Source of the DNA: Candidatus Yanofskybacteria bacterium RIFCSPLOWO2_01_FULL_49_17
GTDB taxonomy: Bacteria > Patescibacteriota > Minisyncoccia > 2-02-FULL-40-12 > GWA2-44-9
DNA: 46,828 nt
NCBI GenBank assembly: GCA_001795695.1
Contig: MGKO01000006.1
Coordinates: 1-46,828, forward strand
Direction: 5' to 3'
Of the stretch, positions 45,374 through 46,828 are shown piece after piece. Positions within the stretch are counted from its first letter, which is position 1. Every line of letters begins with the position of its first letter. The position numbers and the translations under genes were made by a program. The notes below the pieces were generated by a model. It had not been told where the DNA came from, searched no databases, and worked only from the letters and a program-made list of their open reading frames with translations.

Positions 45374-46828
45374 ACTCTGATCTTGTATTTGAGGTTCTGC
45401 GCTTTGTCGCGAATATCTTCCGACTCGGCGTACGGACACTGGAAGATCTTGGCCGGAAATACCTGAAGCTGGTCGTGCGTTCGTTCATCGCCATGATCGT
45501 GGGAGTCGGGCTTGGCGGGTCTCTCGTGTACATCGGATATTTGGCCAAGCTTGGATTTCTGACTGCGCTGGGTTTCCTTGCTGGCACATTGAGCATTGCT
45601 CAATGGATGGTAGTGAGCATGCTCTTGGCCATCATTGCGGACAAAATCACGGAGTGGTCGCCCATCACCGCCAGAAGAGTAGCTGCGCTGATAAACGTGC
45701 TGTTCGTCGGCATTTTTTTCAGCGGGTACATCTGGGTCAGCCACGCTTACGAATATCCGGTCCTGCTGGGCATCATCGTTTTCACGGTGCTCGGACTGGC
45801 TGTCTCCGAAATGCTCGTGGTGAAAACCACTGTCACGGCGCCGTTCACGAAAAGATTGCGCTATGTGGTCTGGGGAGTCAGTGTTCTGGTTATCATCCTG
45901 GGCTTCTTCCCAAAACCCGTCCTGAACCGCATCTTTAACTCACATGTCATTGAACGAGCATCGAGCACGGTATCGACCAGGATCAATTATCACATGAACG
46001 AGAAAGACCAAATGATAGTTGCACCGGCTCAAACCGTCCTTATGCCGTTCAGCGAATACGGAAAACCGCAGCTGGCGTGCGTCGCGGAAGATGGCAAGTA
46101 CCCGGCCTGCTTCAAGTATTTCGAGGGAGCAGAGACCTACAACCAGGAAACCGGGAAAACAGTGCCACCAATAACGGTGGAGACCTGGCCGTTGTTCAAG
46201 GAGGAAATGAAAAAGGCCAGGGATGTCGCTATTGCCAAAGCCAGGCAAGAGGCCGAAGAGGTAGTCAAACAGCAAGCCAAAGCGGTCCCTCCGGCGCCTT
46301 CCGATGGTCAACCCGAGCAGCCGAAACTGTCGGAGCGTCCAAAGCCGGTTCCAGTTGAAAGACCGAAACCGGTCTCTCCGCCGCCAACACCTCCTCCGCC
46401 TGTCTATGTTCCACCATCGCCTCCCCCACCTACGTCAGCGCCGCAGGTGATCTTCCTAAAGACGGTAGTGACTGGCCAGGTGCCGGACCCGAACAACAAG
46501 AACGGCTCTCTCATTGTTGCCACGGTCCAGGACTCGGTTGATCTGCCCTATCTTTCCTTGAAAGGCGGAGAGGACCTGATGCGCTATCAGGTTGTGGGTC
46601 TGACAGAAACCGACAAGGACTCCTACTTGGTCCAGCTCAACCCGTTCCAATACGTCTCCGGCAACACGACTCAAGTCCTGCCGGCAGAAAGATTGGACTG
46701 GCTGATGCCAAGCATCCCGGTCAAGAAAGGAAGCGGAAGAAGTCGGTGGCTAGATGCTCTCAAGGTTGCCGCCGGAGCCGGGGCAGGAGCGGCCATCGGC
46801 GGAGCACTTGGCGGTAAAGAAGGCGCTG
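45370..46828 (+). CDS. Partial polytopic membrane protein with proline-rich linker and extracytoplasmic domain; runs off window end; absent from the ORF track
   Basis: Own translation from ATG 45370: MNSDLVFEVLRFVANIFRLGVRTLEDLGRKYLKLVVRSFIAMIVGVGLGGSLVYIGYL... open to the last base; PPPTPPPPVYVPPSPPPP linker. Confidence 0.75.
   Translation, partial: MNSDLVFEVLRFVANIFRLGVRTLEDLGRKYLKLVVRSFIAMIVGVGLGGSLVYIGYLAKLGFLTALGFLAGTLSIAQWMVVSMLLAIIADKITEWSPITARRVAALINVLFVGIFFSGYIWVSHAYEYPVLLGIIVFTVLGLAVSEMLVVKTTVTAPFTKRLRYVVWGVSVLVIILGFFPKPVLNRIFNSHVIERASSTVSTRINYHMNEKDQMIVAPAQTVLMPFSEYGKPQLACVAEDGKYPACFKYFEGAETYNQETGKTVPPITVETWPLFKEEMKKARDVAIAKARQEAEEVVKQQAKAVPPAPSDGQPEQPKLSERPKPVPVERPKPVSPPPTPPPPVYVPPSPPPPTSAPQVIFLKTVVTGQVPDPNNKNGSLIVATVQDSVDLPYLSLKGGEDLMRYQVVGLTETDKDSYLVQLNPFQYVSGNTTQVLPAERLDWLMPSIPVKKGSGRSRWLDALKVAAGAGAGAAIGGALGGKEGA

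Noticed and set aside
44830-45744. 304-aa minus-strand ORF opposite the right-end genes
   Set aside because: Ser/Arg-rich shadow ORF; the plus-strand frames have an SD, ATGA coupling and TM segments.
1-46828. CRISPR arrays, tRNA or rRNA genes
   Set aside because: No regularly spaced identical repeats and no recognisable tRNA/rRNA segments seen on reading; a tRNAscan/Infernal run would be needed for certainty.
1-46828. Alternative genetic code (UGA = Gly as in some CPR lineages)
   Set aside because: UGA is used as a clean terminator (e.g. 45371-45373, 19763-19765, 26868-26866 minus) and long ORFs do not need UGA readthrough.

Overview
The window looks like a Patescibacteria/CPR-type genome segment; this is inferred from gene content (S-layer-like protein with a 'DPDVYIVNEQGYKRLFLSPQIFNLYGHLGGF' N-terminus, DUF5671-like membrane protein, ComEA-like protein, compact glycosyltransferase arrays). 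Most of it (about 1-37 kb) is a surface-glycan biosynthesis locus: an ABC flippase-type transporter, about ten GT4/GT2 glycosyltransferases, several SAM methyltransferases, sugar epimerases, a Gfo/Idh/MocA oxidoreductase and large polytopic membrane proteins. Embedded at 6.4-16.2 kb are GC-richer, mostly single-gene units with their own terminators: a domain-swapped HldE-like cytidylyltransferase-kinase, a B12-type radical SAM protein, a TPP enzyme and a SPASM-type radical SAM protein, next to an AT-rich deoxyhypusine-synthase-like protein. The right end holds a TMTC-like TPR membrane protein, a large S-layer-like protein with a long leader, a ComEA-like protein, a wHTH protein, an FKBP PPIase, and a two-gene membrane system running off the window end (its second ORF is missing from the supplied track). 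The most unusual signal is a set of short palindromic or low-complexity DNA elements placed in frame inside several coding genes and in promoter regions: an identical 27-mer in the same frame in two GT4 genes, a ~95-bp element in the TMTC-like gene, and 44-bp and 26-bp perfect palindromes in the ComEA-like linker. No rRNA, tRNA or CRISPR array was recognised.
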